DNA of 64,000 nt from Aestuariibaculum sp. M13 (GCF_024723255.1 NZ_JANIAC010000002.1:310001-374000), one strand, 5' to 3'; shown: positions 28,897 to 37,422, counted from the stretch's first letter. The notes: generated by a model not told the origin, from the sequence alone. Numbers and translations: made by a program.

Positions 28897-29472
28897 TTAT
28901 CGATTTGAAGCTTTAGGACGACTAAACTTTTTATACAATTTAAATATGATAAACAAGATGAGTATTACAAACAGAAAGGCTATTACCGGAACAAAAATAG
29001 ATAGCACAGACATTACTATTGATGTTCCAGTTTCTACGGTAGAAACGATAGGGTTTCCCAAACCACCTGTTGTTGCTGTCGATGCTAATCGTGTTGTTCC
29101 TGAAGAACCCGAAATAGCGGCTGCCGTTCCACCACCAGCAATAATAGCCAATGCCCAGGTTACTACCGGACTTAAATCGGACACAGTTGAAAGCATAACA
29201 GCCGTTCCTGCAAGTGCGGCTAAAGGGACAGCTATACTATCTAAAGCATTATCTACAAAGGGAATAAAATAAGCAAAGATTTCAACTATGGTCGCCACCC
29301 CTAACGTTATCAATGCTACTGAACTCCCCACCCATTGCCAAGACTCGTTAAGTTCCCAAACATTAAAACAGGCTGCTAAACTTAAGGTGAATAAAGGTAA
29401 AAATACCCGAAAACCTACCGAAGCTGCCAGACCTATTCCCAAACAAATGCTTATAATTGAATCTACTGCCAT
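28897..29472 (-). CDS. DUF4126-family integral membrane protein
   Basis: 191 residues with about five hydrophobic helices and Gly/Ala-rich loops (AIIAGGGTAAAISGSSGTTR). The N-terminus (SIISICLGIGLAASVGFRVF) and the SPVVTWALAIIAGGG block fit DUF4126. The function is unknown, and the C-terminal basic tail (KKFSRPKASNR) is cytoplasmic. It starts 19 bp after the helicase stop, so the two genes are probably cotranscribed. Confidence 0.8.
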   Translation of the reverse strand: MAVDSIISICLGIGLAASVGFRVFLPLFTLSLAACFNVWELNESWQWVGSSVALITLGVATIVEIFAYFIPFVDNALDSIAVPLAALAGTAVMLSTVSDLSPVVTWALAIIAGGGTAAAISGSSGTTRLASTATTGGLGNPIVSTVETGTSIVMSVLSIFVPVIAFLFVILILFIIFKLYKKFSRPKASNR

Positions 29473-29491
29473 AGTTATAGTATATCAAAAA

Positions 29492-30916
29492 CTATTCCTC
29501 AAAAAAATCGTCTTTAAAGCCTATAAGATACAATTTTTCTTTGGCACGTGTCACCGCAGTATATAACCAACGTAAATAATCGGTATCGATGCCATTGGGC
29601 AAATACGGCTGCTCGACGAAAACCGTGTTCCACTGCCCTCCCTGAGATTTATGACAGGTTATAGCGTAAGAGAATTTTACCTGCAAGGCATTAAAATGTT
29701 TGCTGCCTTTAACCTTTAAAAATTTTCGATAGTTACTACTCTCGTTGGCGAAATCTTTCATAACCTCCTGATACAGTCTGTTTGAATCGTCGTAAGATAA
29801 CGACGGACTTTCAGCTTCAATAGTGTCTAACAATAAAACCGTTTCTATCGGGGCCATTTTGGGATAATCGACCATTCTTATTTTTACTTCCGCGAAGCGA
29901 AAGCCATAAAGCTCTTCAATTCTAAATATTTCAAGAACTTCTATAATGTCACCATTGGCTATAAAACCGGCTTCACTGGTTGGTTTTACCCAAAAATAAT
30001 TGTTCTTAACCACCATGAGATAATCGCCGGCCGACAGTTCGCTTTCATTAAATAGTATACGATTTCTAATGTTTTGGTTGTATAAATTAGCCCGTTTATT
30101 ACTACGAACAATTATAGCCGTTTCTTCATTTCCTAAATCGCTGTATGCGCTGTTGATGGCATCCATGATTTCGTGACCATCAACCAAACGAACAATATCC
30201 TTAAACCCGTGTAAATCGAATTTAAAATAATCATGAAAATCACTCGCCAATGCTTCACGTAACACTGTGGCATTAGCTAAAATGCCTGAATCGTATTCCT
30301 GACGTACTACTTCGTCTAACTCCATTAGAGTGACTTCCTTATTATAATTTAGAGCTAAGGTATTTTCATTTAAGGCAGGACTTAAATCTAATTTTACAGG
30401 TGGTAACTGCGCGGTATCTCCTATCAACAACAATTTACATTTATGTCCTGAATACACATATTGAATAAGGTCATCTAGTAATGATCCGTTTTCAAAAAGT
30501 TTAGACTCTCCGGGTGTATCTGGAATCATAGATGCCTCGTCAACTATAAAAATGGTGTTTTTATGCTTGTTGGGTTGTAATACAAAAGACAACCCACCGC
30601 CTTTATCCTTTTTTGGGAAATATATCTTCTTATGAATGGTAAATGCCTCTCTACCAGAGTAATTCGATATTACTTTGGCAGCACGACCTGTTGGAGCCAT
30701 TAAAACCGAACTTTTTTTCGCTTTCCATAAATTATTTACTATCGCACCAATTATGGTTGTTTTTCCTGTTCCTGCATATCCTTTTAATAAATACAATCCG
30801 TTAGGTGAATCGTCAAAGATAAATTCTGAAAGTTGCTGTAACACAACACTCTGCTTTAACGTAGGTTCAAATGGGAATTGTTTTTTAACTAAGGAATTAA
30901 ATTCGGATGCAGTCAT
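29492..30916 (-). CDS. RecD-like superfamily 1 helicase/ATPase
   Basis: 474 residues. The Walker A motif GYAGTGKTT is at residues 46-54 and the Walker B-like IFIVDEASMI follows; LLIGDTAQLPPV is motif III. The C-terminal UvrD_C_2-like block contains AITCHKSQGGQW and the conserved WLYTAVTRA of motif VI. This is a short RecD2/Pif1-like DNA helicase without an N-terminal extension. Its role in DNA repair is presumed. It begins a minus-strand run that includes DUF4126 and the Kdo genes. Confidence 0.88.
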   Translation of the reverse strand: MTASEFNSLVKKQFPFEPTLKQSVVLQQLSEFIFDDSPNGLYLLKGYAGTGKTTIIGAIVNNLWKAKKSSVLMAPTGRAAKVISNYSGREAFTIHKKIYFPKKDKGGGLSFVLQPNKHKNTIFIVDEASMIPDTPGESKLFENGSLLDDLIQYVYSGHKCKLLLIGDTAQLPPVKLDLSPALNENTLALNYNKEVTLMELDEVVRQEYDSGILANATVLREALASDFHDYFKFDLHGFKDIVRLVDGHEIMDAINSAYSDLGNEETAIIVRSNKRANLYNQNIRNRILFNESELSAGDYLMVVKNNYFWVKPTSEAGFIANGDIIEVLEIFRIEELYGFRFAEVKIRMVDYPKMAPIETVLLLDTIEAESPSLSYDDSNRLYQEVMKDFANESSNYRKFLKVKGSKHFNALQVKFSYAITCHKSQGGQWNTVFVEQPYLPNGIDTDYLRWLYTAVTRAKEKLYLIGFKDDFFEE

Positions 30917-30997
30917 TAAAAGGAATAAAAATTATAAATTATTCAAATATAGAAATGATTTTATTCTCAATAGATTTTTACGATTAAAAAAAAATTG

Positions 30998-31005
30998 TAG
31001 ATTTG
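30998..31005 (+). promoter_or_regulatory. Promoter -7 element before the two-gene/rsmD unit
   Basis: TAGATTTG fits the flavobacterial -7 element 38 bp upstream of the gene at 31044. No TTG is at the expected spacing. Confidence 0.4.
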
Positions 31006-31043
31006 CGAAAGACCTTTAATAACTTTTTAATTAAAAAATAACG

Positions 31044-31781
31044 ATGTTAAAATTTATTCTTATTGCTGTTGCAGTAATCCTACTTACAGTTGTCCTGGTT
31101 AAGGTAATTGACAAATTTGTTCCTTCTAAAGTTAAACCAGTTATTAGTATAGCACTTTGGATTTTAATCATATTTTTAGGTTATCAAACCTATATGTCTA
31201 TATACACTCCAATCTTATTCAATCAGGAGAAAAACAGACGTTATGCTGAAGTTATCAAAAAATTAAATGACATTAGAGATGCCGAGTTGGCTCATAAAAC
31301 GGTTACTGGAAAATTCGTTGACAATTTCAACGATTTAATTAAATTTATCGATACAGCAGAATTTACCATTACTGAACGTCGTGATTCTTCTGTAATTGAC
31401 GTTGAGCAAACAAAACGTTTCGGAGTAGATATGTTTAAGGATATTGTAGTTATCGATACTTTAGGATATGTACCAGTAAAAGACTCTTTATTCAAAAATT
31501 CTGATCGTTACAAAACAATGATGAATGTACCTGTTGGAGAGCCTGGAGCTCAATTTAAATTAGATGCAGGTTTTATCGAGCAAAGTAAAATTAACATTCC
31601 TGTATTTGAAGCTTCAGTTAAAAAAGATGTTATTCTATTCGACCAGGATAGAGATATGGTAATCCAAGAAAACCAAGTTATGTCGGTAGACGGTGTTAAC
31701 GGCGAGGTTTTAAAAGTTGGATCTATGGAAGAAGTAAATACTGCTGGTAACTGGCCTAAAAACTATGGCGCAAACGAGTAA
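31044..31781 (+). CDS. Uncharacterised membrane-anchored protein
   Basis: 245 residues. Two hydrophobic helices span about 2-20 and 34-52 (ISIALWILIIFLGYQTY), followed by a soluble domain of about 190 residues beginning NQEKNRRYAEVIKKLNDIRDAE, a likely coiled helix, and then beta-rich sequence. I do not recognise a family; it looks like a conserved Bacteroidota protein. Its last 17 bp overlap the start of the DUF3822 gene, which in turn overlaps rsmD by 1 bp, so the three form one translationally coupled unit. A scaffold or envelope role is possible but not supported further. Confidence 0.7.
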   Translation: MLKFILIAVAVILLTVVLVKVIDKFVPSKVKPVISIALWILIIFLGYQTYMSIYTPILFNQEKNRRYAEVIKKLNDIRDAELAHKTVTGKFVDNFNDLIKFIDTAEFTITERRDSSVIDVEQTKRFGVDMFKDIVVIDTLGYVPVKDSLFKNSDRYKTMMNVPVGEPGAQFKLDAGFIEQSKINIPVFEASVKKDVILFDQDRDMVIQENQVMSVDGVNGEVLKVGSMEEVNTAGNWPKNYGANE

Positions 31782-32586
31782 AGAATTAAATACTTTAACA
31801 AATAAAGACTTGTCCATTCAAATTAGTTTGAGTGGACTTTCTTTTTGTATCCTACAAAGAGACACCAATACTATCAGTAATCTTACTGAAATTAATTTTG
31901 GCAAAAAACTAAATTATCTTGTGCTTTTAGATCATCTAAAAAATGCTTTAGAGGCTAACCCAAATTTGCAAGAGACATTTGATAACGTAACTGTCGTTCA
32001 TGATAACGAAATAGCAAACTTGGTACCTATGCCTTTATTTGATGAAGATCATCTTGCCGATTACCTGAAGTTTAATTCTAAAATTTTAAAGTCTGATTAC
32101 ATAGCGACTGATGACATTGTTCTTAACGACAGCGTAAACGTTTATGTGCCATTCACCAACATTAACAATTTTGTTTACGATACCTTTGGTGAATTTACCT
32201 TTAAGCATGTGTCTTCTGTTTTAATTGAAAACATTTTACTTATTGAAAAAAATGCAGATGCTCCAAAAGTTTATGTAAATGTTGGTCAAAATCATTTTGA
32301 AATTGTCGTGGTCGATAAAGCCAAGCTTTTACTTTATAACACTTTCGATTTTACAACAAAAGAAGACTTTATTTATTACATCCTCTTCACGACAGAGCAA
32401 CTCAAATTAAACCCAGAAACCTTTCAGTTAGTATTGCTGGGAGAAATTGCAGAAAACGATGAATTATACAACATAGCTTATAAATACATAAGATTTATTA
32501 GCTTTGGCAGCAGAAATGAAAATTACATTTACACGGAAGTTCCGAAATCAAATCATTCTAATTTTACACTTATAAACAGTTTTTAA
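31765..32586 (+). CDS. DUF3822-family protein
   Basis: 273 residues. It begins MAQTSKELNTLTNKDLSIQI, inside the end of the previous gene (17-bp overlap). Two copies of an actin-like or ribonuclease-H-like beta-sheet pattern seem to be present (SIQISLSGLSFCILQ and KVYVNVGQNHFEIVVVDK), in keeping with DUF3822, which has been likened to the actin-like ATPase fold. No function is established. Its position before rsmD with ATG overlapping the stop (TAATG) indicates coupled translation and a possible link to ribosome or envelope biology. Confidence 0.7.
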   Translation: MAQTSKELNTLTNKDLSIQISLSGLSFCILQRDTNTISNLTEINFGKKLNYLVLLDHLKNALEANPNLQETFDNVTVVHDNEIANLVPMPLFDEDHLADYLKFNSKILKSDYIATDDIVLNDSVNVYVPFTNINNFVYDTFGEFTFKHVSSVLIENILLIEKNADAPKVYVNVGQNHFEIVVVDKAKLLLYNTFDFTTKEDFIYYILFTTEQLKLNPETFQLVLLGEIAENDELYNIAYKYIRFISFGSRNENYIYTEVPKSNHSNFTLINSF

Positions 32587-33131
32587 TGCGAATTATCTCA
32601 GGATCACTTAAAGGAAGAAAAATTATAGCACCTAAAAAATTGCCAGTTCGTCCAACAACCGATATGGCAAAGGAATCCTTATTCAATATTTTAAACAATA
32701 CCTTTTATTTTGATAGTATTTCGGTATTAGATTTATTTGCCGGAACTGGTAATATAAGTTATGAGTTTGCTTCTCGCGGCACTTCACAAATCACTTGCGT
32801 CGATCAGGATTTTGGCTGTATCAAGTTCATTAAGCAAACAGCTGATAGTTTAAATATTCCAATTCAAACTATTAAAAGCGATGTGTTTAAATTCTTAGAA
32901 AAAGCTTCTATGCAGACCGATATCGTTTTTGCCGATCCGCCATACAATTTCCCTGACGAAGATTTTGCAAAGATTGCCGAATTGGTTTTTGAAAACGATT
33001 TTCTTTTAGAAGAAGGCGTTCTAATTATAGAACATTCTAAACACACCGATTTATCTCAGGTAAAACATTTTAGCTATGCTAAAAACTACGGCAGCAGCGT
33101 ATTTAGTTTCTTCGAAAATGAAGTAAGTTAA
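32586..33131 (+). CDS. rsmD: 16S rRNA (guanine(966)-N(2))-methyltransferase
   Basis: 181 residues, the family length. It begins MRIISGSLKGRKI, with SAM-binding LDLFAGTGNISYEFASRG and catalytic VFADPPYNFP (DPPY). It methylates G966 of 16S rRNA during 30S assembly. The ATG overlaps the stop codon of the DUF3822 gene (TAATG). Confidence 0.94.
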   Translation: MRIISGSLKGRKIIAPKKLPVRPTTDMAKESLFNILNNTFYFDSISVLDLFAGTGNISYEFASRGTSQITCVDQDFGCIKFIKQTADSLNIPIQTIKSDVFKFLEKASMQTDIVFADPPYNFPDEDFAKIAELVFENDFLLEEGVLIIEHSKHTDLSQVKHFSYAKNYGSSVFSFFENEVS

Positions 33132-33170
33132 ATTTTACTTCTGTAATTCTTTTTTTTTCAGTACTTTAGA

Positions 33171-33195
33171 GTTAGGAAGAAGCCCTTTCTCTAAC
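33171..33195 (+). terminator. Possible terminator after rsmD
   Basis: An imperfect hairpin GTTAG-GA-AGAA / TTCT-CTAAC followed by TTTTAC and then a T7 run 10 bases on. Weaker than the other terminators in the window. Confidence 0.45.
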
Positions 33196-33277
33196 TTTTA
33201 CTTATTTTTTTGATGTAAGCTGTATGTAGCTCTTATTTATGGTTCATGTTTTTAATAACCAATAAAAAACCATAAAT

Positions 33278-33823
33278 ATGAAAAAACTTCTTCTAGTAAT
33301 GCTTGCAACCATATTGTTTGTTGCATGTAAAGACCAACCACAACGCTATTTCGAAACTTCTCATGAAATAGACATTTTAAAATCGGGTATTAAAGCCTAT
33401 GAAGACCAGGACTGGACTGCCTGGAGAGCCAATTTTGCAGACACTGCAAAAATTCATCATAACACTATTAAAGGACTATCTCCTGAAGATAACATGACCA
33501 ACCTGCAAAATATGGTTGTCAATTTCGCTTCTTATGGATTTCAGGACAAAGGATCATTCTCTGAAATGGTTATAGATAAAGATGGAGAAACCTGGGTAAA
33601 TTATTGGGGTATCTGGAATGGCGTTGTTATGGAATCGGGAGAAAAAGTAACAGTTCCGGTACACCTAACAGCGAGATTTATTGATAGTAAAATTGTTGAA
33701 GAATACGTGTATTACGACTCCGCTCCTATTTTAAAAGCTTTAGAAGCAGCCAAAAAACTATCTGAAGCCGAAGCACCAATTGAAGAAGCTGAGATTGAAA
33801 ATGCAGAAATGGCTGAAGAATAA
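33278..33823 (+). CDS. SnoaL/NTF2-like lipoprotein
   Basis: 181 residues. The lipoprotein signal ends in LFVAC (lipidated Cys16). The mature part has the cone-shaped NTF2-like pattern (an initial helix EIDILKSGIKAYEDQDWTAW, then beta strands with ARFIDSKIVEEYVYYDS). Such SnoaL-like proteins bind small hydrophobic ligands, but no ligand can be named. The C-terminus is Ala/Glu-rich. The next gene, a secreted protein, follows 31 bp later and is probably cotranscribed. Confidence 0.75.
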   Translation: MKKLLLVMLATILFVACKDQPQRYFETSHEIDILKSGIKAYEDQDWTAWRANFADTAKIHHNTIKGLSPEDNMTNLQNMVVNFASYGFQDKGSFSEMVIDKDGETWVNYWGIWNGVVMESGEKVTVPVHLTARFIDSKIVEEYVYYDSAPILKALEAAKKLSEAEAPIEEAEIENAEMAEE

Positions 33824-33854
33824 AACCCTAAATAATTCAATAAAATATACCAAC

Positions 33855-34598
33855 ATGAAAACTATCAAACACATTTTATCTATCATATTTATTATTGTTT
33901 TAATTCCGAATGTTTCTGCTCAAATGTATCGTATACATCAGGATAATGTAAAACCTTCGAAACTTGAGGATTATGAAAAAACCGCTAAAGCCTTTAACGA
34001 AGCCTGCGTAAAGTATAATGTTCAAGCTAATTGGGCAACTGCAACAACCGATAACCTAAAGTATCTTTATATTTCTGAAATTGAAAACATGGCAGCTTTA
34101 GATAATCGTCCATTTGCCGAAATGGCTAAAGCTATGGGTGACGACTTTGGTAAATTGTTCGATGATTTCGATAAGTGCTACGACTCTCACAGCAGCTATA
34201 TTATTCATTTAGTCAAAGATTTATCTTATATGCCAGAAGGCTTCAGTATGATGCAGGAAGGTCAGGATTACCGCAAGTGGTTCTATATTTACTTCACCCC
34301 TCAGAATGCTAAAAAAGTTAGAGAAGGTATGGAAGCCGTGAAAAATATGTACGAAACAAAAAAATCAAAAGAATATTACCGCGTTTACAGAAATGGCTTT
34401 GGCACATCTGAAGACTGCTATCTTGTTGCTGTCTCTTCAAAAGATGAAATTGACGGAGCAACAAAAGCTAAAGAAAATGACAAACTTTTAGGTCCAGATA
34501 GCTGGGATACGTTCAAAAAAGTTATGGATTATGCCGAAAGATTTGAAGAGGTAAGCGGTAAAATGCGACCTGATCTCTCTTATTTCCCTAAAAAGTAA
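33855..34598 (+). CDS. Secreted or periplasmic protein of unknown function
   Basis: 247 residues from the ATG at 33855. The longer frame starting at 33780 would overlap the previous gene and hide the signal peptide MKTIKHILSIIFIIVLIPNVSAQ, so it is rejected. The mature protein has two similar alpha+beta halves (about 24-115 and 130-225), suggestive of a tandem ferredoxin-like (dimeric alpha-beta barrel) fold. I do not recognise a named family. It pairs with the NTF2-like lipoprotein upstream. Confidence 0.7.
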   Translation: MKTIKHILSIIFIIVLIPNVSAQMYRIHQDNVKPSKLEDYEKTAKAFNEACVKYNVQANWATATTDNLKYLYISEIENMAALDNRPFAEMAKAMGDDFGKLFDDFDKCYDSHSSYIIHLVKDLSYMPEGFSMMQEGQDYRKWFYIYFTPQNAKKVREGMEAVKNMYETKKSKEYYRVYRNGFGTSEDCYLVAVSSKDEIDGATKAKENDKLLGPDSWDTFKKVMDYAERFEEVSGKMRPDLSYFPKK

Positions 34599-34622
34599 AT
34601 TAAGGCAGATTTTATTAAATAG

Positions 34623-34655
34623 AAAATCCTTCTGGTTTACCAGAAGGATTTTTTG
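34623..34655. terminator. Bidirectional terminator between the secreted-protein gene and rnpB
   Basis: 13-bp stem AAAATCCTTCTGG/CCAGAAGGATTTT, loop TTTA, with T runs on both strands. It ends the plus-strand gene at 34598 and lies just past the 3' end of the minus-strand RNase P RNA. Confidence 0.85.
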
Positions 34656-34661
34656 TACTTA

Positions 34662-35036
34662 AGTAAATCTATAAGCCGAATTCTGTACTTTTAAAATTAA
34701 AAGCCCTTATCATTTATCTGAATGTACTGTTACCAGCACACTTTAGCTGCCTACCCTCCAACAATCGAACGTGCCGCCCTCAAGCGTTGGTATACATGGC
34801 ATTGCACCTCATAGAGTTTACCTGATTTCACTACAGCATTACCTGTACATCCTTTCTGTTGCACTTTTCCTGACCTCTCGGCCGGTGGCCATTAACCACT
34901 ATGATGCACTATGGTGTTCGGACTTTCCTCCCTAAATGCTGAACTTGTTTCAGTATCATTTTCAAATCAACTATAACGTTAACAAGAAGCAGGTACTGAA
35001 ATAAATTCAGCACAAGAGCGATAAGGCGATTTACTC
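34662..35036 (-). ncRNA. rnpB: RNase P RNA (bacterial type A)
   Basis: Read on the minus strand, the region carries the conserved core elements of RNase P RNA: GAGGAAAGTCCG-type sequence (GGAGGAAAGTCCGAACACC), the CAGAAAGGATGTACAGG-like block, AGGGCGGCACG, GGGTAGGCAGC, and the 3' ACAGAATTCGGCTTATAG ending. The terminal arms GTAAATC and GATTTAC pair to form P1. The length of about 375 nt is normal. RNase P RNA is the catalytic subunit that removes tRNA 5' leaders. A TATTTTTG promoter element sits just upstream, and a terminator follows. The exact ends are uncertain by a few bases. Confidence 0.95.
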
Positions 35037-35041
35037 GCGGG

Positions 35042-35049
35042 CAAAAATA
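35042..35049 (-). promoter_or_regulatory. Promoter -7 element of rnpB
   Basis: TATTTTTG on the minus strand, with the P1 helix starting 6-8 nt downstream, which is the expected start-site distance. No clear TTG -33 element was found. Confidence 0.55.
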
Positions 35050-35115
35050 CAATTAATTGTTAATAACTCCTGTTTAATTTTTATAAGGTTTACACATATT
35101 TTTGACTTGAATTTT

Positions 35116-35123
35116 TAACTTTG
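35116..35123 (+). promoter_or_regulatory. Promoter -7 element before dnaX
   Basis: TAACTTTG fits the flavobacterial -7 consensus 18 bp upstream of the dnaX start. A second match TATTTTTG lies at 35097-35104. Neither has a clean TTG at 17-23 nt. Confidence 0.4.
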
Positions 35124-35140
35124 TTTATCAAAAAATATCA

Positions 35141-36844
35141 ATGGAACACTTTGTAGTATCAGCCCGTAAATACAGACCTCAAACGTTTAAAGACGTTGTT
35201 GGTCAGCAGGCCATTACAAACACTTTACTTAATGCCATTGATAACAATCACTTAGCGCAAGCCTTACTATTTACAGGGCCACGAGGTGTGGGTAAAACCA
35301 CCTGTGCGCGTATCCTGGCCAAAATGATTAACAGCGATGGAACTGAAACTGGTGATGAAGATTTTGCTTTTAATGTTTTTGAACTCGATGCTGCCTCTAA
35401 TAATTCGGTTGACGATATTAGAAGCTTAACGGACCAGGTTAGAATTCCTCCGCAAGTTGGTAAATATAAAGTCTATATTATAGACGAGGTACACATGCTG
35501 TCTCAGGCTGCTTTTAATGCGTTTCTTAAAACCCTAGAAGAACCACCAAAGCATTGCATTTTTATTTTAGCAACTACCGAAAAACATAAAATTATCCCAA
35601 CCATCTTATCGCGTTGTCAGATTTTTGACTTTAAGCGAATTACAGTTAAAGATGCTAAGGACTATTTAAAATATATTGCTGAAGAACAAGGCGTAAAAGC
35701 TGATGATGATGCGCTGCATATTATTGCCCAAAAGGCAGATGGTGCTATGCGTGATGCCTTATCGATTTTCGATCGTGTAGTTAGTTTTTCAGGTAAAGAC
35801 TTAACCAGACAAGCAGTTACCGAAAATTTAAATGTACTGGATTACGAAACCTATTTCACCAGTACCGATTTAATTTTAGAAAACAAGATTCCAGATTTAC
35901 TACTTCAGTTTAACAACACCTTATCTAAGGGTTTTGATGGTCATCATTACATCGCCGGATTAGCATCTCACTTTAGAGATTTACTGGTAAGCAAAACTCC
36001 TGAAACCATTGAGCTTTTAGAAGTTGGTGAAGAAACTAAAAAGAAATATTTAGAACAGTCTCAAAAAGCAACACAAGCCTTTTTACTTGAGGCCATAAAT
36101 CTGGCTAACGACTGTGATTTAAAATATAAAACGAGTAAAAACCAACGCTTACTCATTGAATTATGCCTTATGCAGCTTGCCTCTATCACTTTTGATGGAG
36201 AAAAAAAAAATAGCAGACATTACATAATTCCGGCATCTTTCTTTAAGAAAAAAGGGATCACTCCTGTTCCTGTTAACCTTCCGAAGGCATCAACTACAAT
36301 AGAAGAGACAACTCCAAAAAAGCAAATACCTGCTAATAATTTTCAGGCGCCGCAGCCGGCTAAAATTGATTTAAAAAGCGATAATAAACGTAAATCTGGA
36401 TTATCGCTAAGTAGTTTACGGGTTAAGAAAGAACACCAGATTAAACAAATGGAAGTTGTTGTAGATGAAGAAAATCTACCAAGCGAACCATTTACTGAGC
36501 AAGCTCTTATCGCGTCCTGGAACGAATATACAAACTCTATAAGGAGTAAAGGTCTGCATAACCTGGCCTCTATTTTGGCGATGGATACTCCGAAAGTAAA
36601 AGGCACTACAATACACGTAGAATATCCTGCCGAAACCAATAAAGTTGAAGTTGAGCGTAACCAATACGATCTTTTGGCGTATATTAGAAAGTCTTTAAGC
36701 AATTACGAAATTAGTTTGTCTATTGATGTTAACGAGGTGAAACAAAAACAATACGCTTACACCCCGATGGAGAAATTTGAAAAGCTTAAAGAAAAAAATG
36801 CTAATATCGATATCTTAAGAAAGACTTTCGATTTAGACCTTTAA
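35141..36844 (+). CDS. dnaX: DNA polymerase III subunit gamma/tau
   Basis: 567 residues. The AAA+ domain begins MEHFVVSARKYRPQTFKDVVGQQ, with Walker A GPRGVGKT at residues 46-53 and Walker B IIDEVHML, followed by the SRC sensor motif. The four Cys of the zinc module found in the E. coli protein are absent: between the Walker A helix and ELDAASNN only INSDGTETGDED is left. The clamp-loader collar ends at about residue 350, then an A10 tract (residues 354-357) and a linker plus a C-terminal domain ending in YAYTPMEKFEKL. It loads the beta clamp at the replication fork. The tract could shorten it to a gamma-like form. It is divergent from rnpB and followed 10 bp later by a lipoprotein gene. Confidence 0.95.
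   Translation: MEHFVVSARKYRPQTFKDVVGQQAITNTLLNAIDNNHLAQALLFTGPRGVGKTTCARILAKMINSDGTETGDEDFAFNVFELDAASNNSVDDIRSLTDQVRIPPQVGKYKVYIIDEVHMLSQAAFNAFLKTLEEPPKHCIFILATTEKHKIIPTILSRCQIFDFKRITVKDAKDYLKYIAEEQGVKADDDALHIIAQKADGAMRDALSIFDRVVSFSGKDLTRQAVTENLNVLDYETYFTSTDLILENKIPDLLLQFNNTLSKGFDGHHYIAGLASHFRDLLVSKTPETIELLEVGEETKKKYLEQSQKATQAFLLEAINLANDCDLKYKTSKNQRLLIELCLMQLASITFDGEKKNSRHYIIPASFFKKKGITPVPVNLPKASTTIEETTPKKQIPANNFQAPQPAKIDLKSDNKRKSGLSLSSLRVKKEHQIKQMEVVVDEENLPSEPFTEQALIASWNEYTNSIRSKGLHNLASILAMDTPKVKGTTIHVEYPAETNKVEVERNQYDLLAYIRKSLSNYEISLSIDVNEVKQKQYAYTPMEKFEKLKEKNANIDILRKTFDLDL
36201..36210 (+). other. A10 slippage tract in dnaX
   Basis: Ten consecutive A at the junction between the clamp-loader part and the linker of DnaX (codons GAA AAA AAA AAT). 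One extra A gives a TAG stop immediately (357 residues), and one fewer A gives a TAA after five more codons (361 residues). This geometry resembles the dnaX slippage or frameshift sites of Thermus and E. coli. Confidence 0.6.
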
Positions 36845-36854
36845 TGGATTTAAA

Positions 36855-37421
36855 ATGAAAAAACTACTGTATTTAATTTTCATTATTATAGGTTTTATAA
36901 GTTGTGATGGTCGTGAACGTGCATACATGTCTAACGAAGCCATTTTGAAAGAAGACAATCTATTTAAAGCCTTCAGTGAGGAGTTACACTTTATTCCTGA
37001 AACGCCTGTAAAAATTGTAACAGACACCATTTTAAGCACAGGATTTCAGGTAAAAATCAACTATCATTCAACGGAGAGCAATCCTCTTGTTTATACCAAA
37101 AGAAATAAACGCGATTCCATTACATATTCACATTACAAAAACTTTGAAGCCCATATTCAGATTTCAAAAAATTCCGAATCCATTATTAATTCTGCTTTAG
37201 ACAAACGTCTTTTTAAGTCGTTTGAAAACTCAGAATTTTGGGATAAGGCCATAATGCAATATGTATGGATCAATCATGAAGCTTCAACTGAACAAAAAAT
37301 TCAGTTACATACCGCTTTTCAAATACCAGAAACTGAAATTTACAGAGATTTTATTCTAAACATTTTTGAAGACGGAACCATAGAGATTAAAGAATACCAC
37401 ATTAAACCTAAAACAACATAG
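36855..37421 (+). CDS. Lipoprotein of unknown function (possibly DUF4738-like)
   Basis: 188 residues. The signal ends in IGFISC, so Cys17 is lipidated. The mature part is beta-rich with a conserved-looking GFQVKINYHSTESNP segment and a C-terminal DFILNIFEDGTIEIKEYHI strand pair. It may belong to DUF4738, but I am not sure. It is 10 bp after dnaX and 1 bp before miaE, so the three genes look like one transcript although they share no obvious pathway. Confidence 0.65.
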   Translation: MKKLLYLIFIIIGFISCDGRERAYMSNEAILKEDNLFKAFSEELHFIPETPVKIVTDTILSTGFQVKINYHSTESNPLVYTKRNKRDSITYSHYKNFEAHIQISKNSESIINSALDKRLFKSFENSEFWDKAIMQYVWINHEASTEQKIQLHTAFQIPETEIYRDFILNIFEDGTIEIKEYHIKPKTT

Positions 37422-37422
37422 T

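Noticed and set aside
28946-29272. Plus-strand ORF opposite the DUF4126 gene
   Set aside because: Antisense shadow; the low-complexity Val/Ala/Pro composition comes from the membrane protein codons.
31292-31495. Minus-strand ORF inside the membrane protein gene at 31044
   Set aside because: Shadow of a well-supported plus-strand gene with no recognisable content.
34640-35060. A protein gene in the dnaX-upstream region
   Set aside because: The minus strand carries the conserved RNase P RNA core, and no ORF fits.
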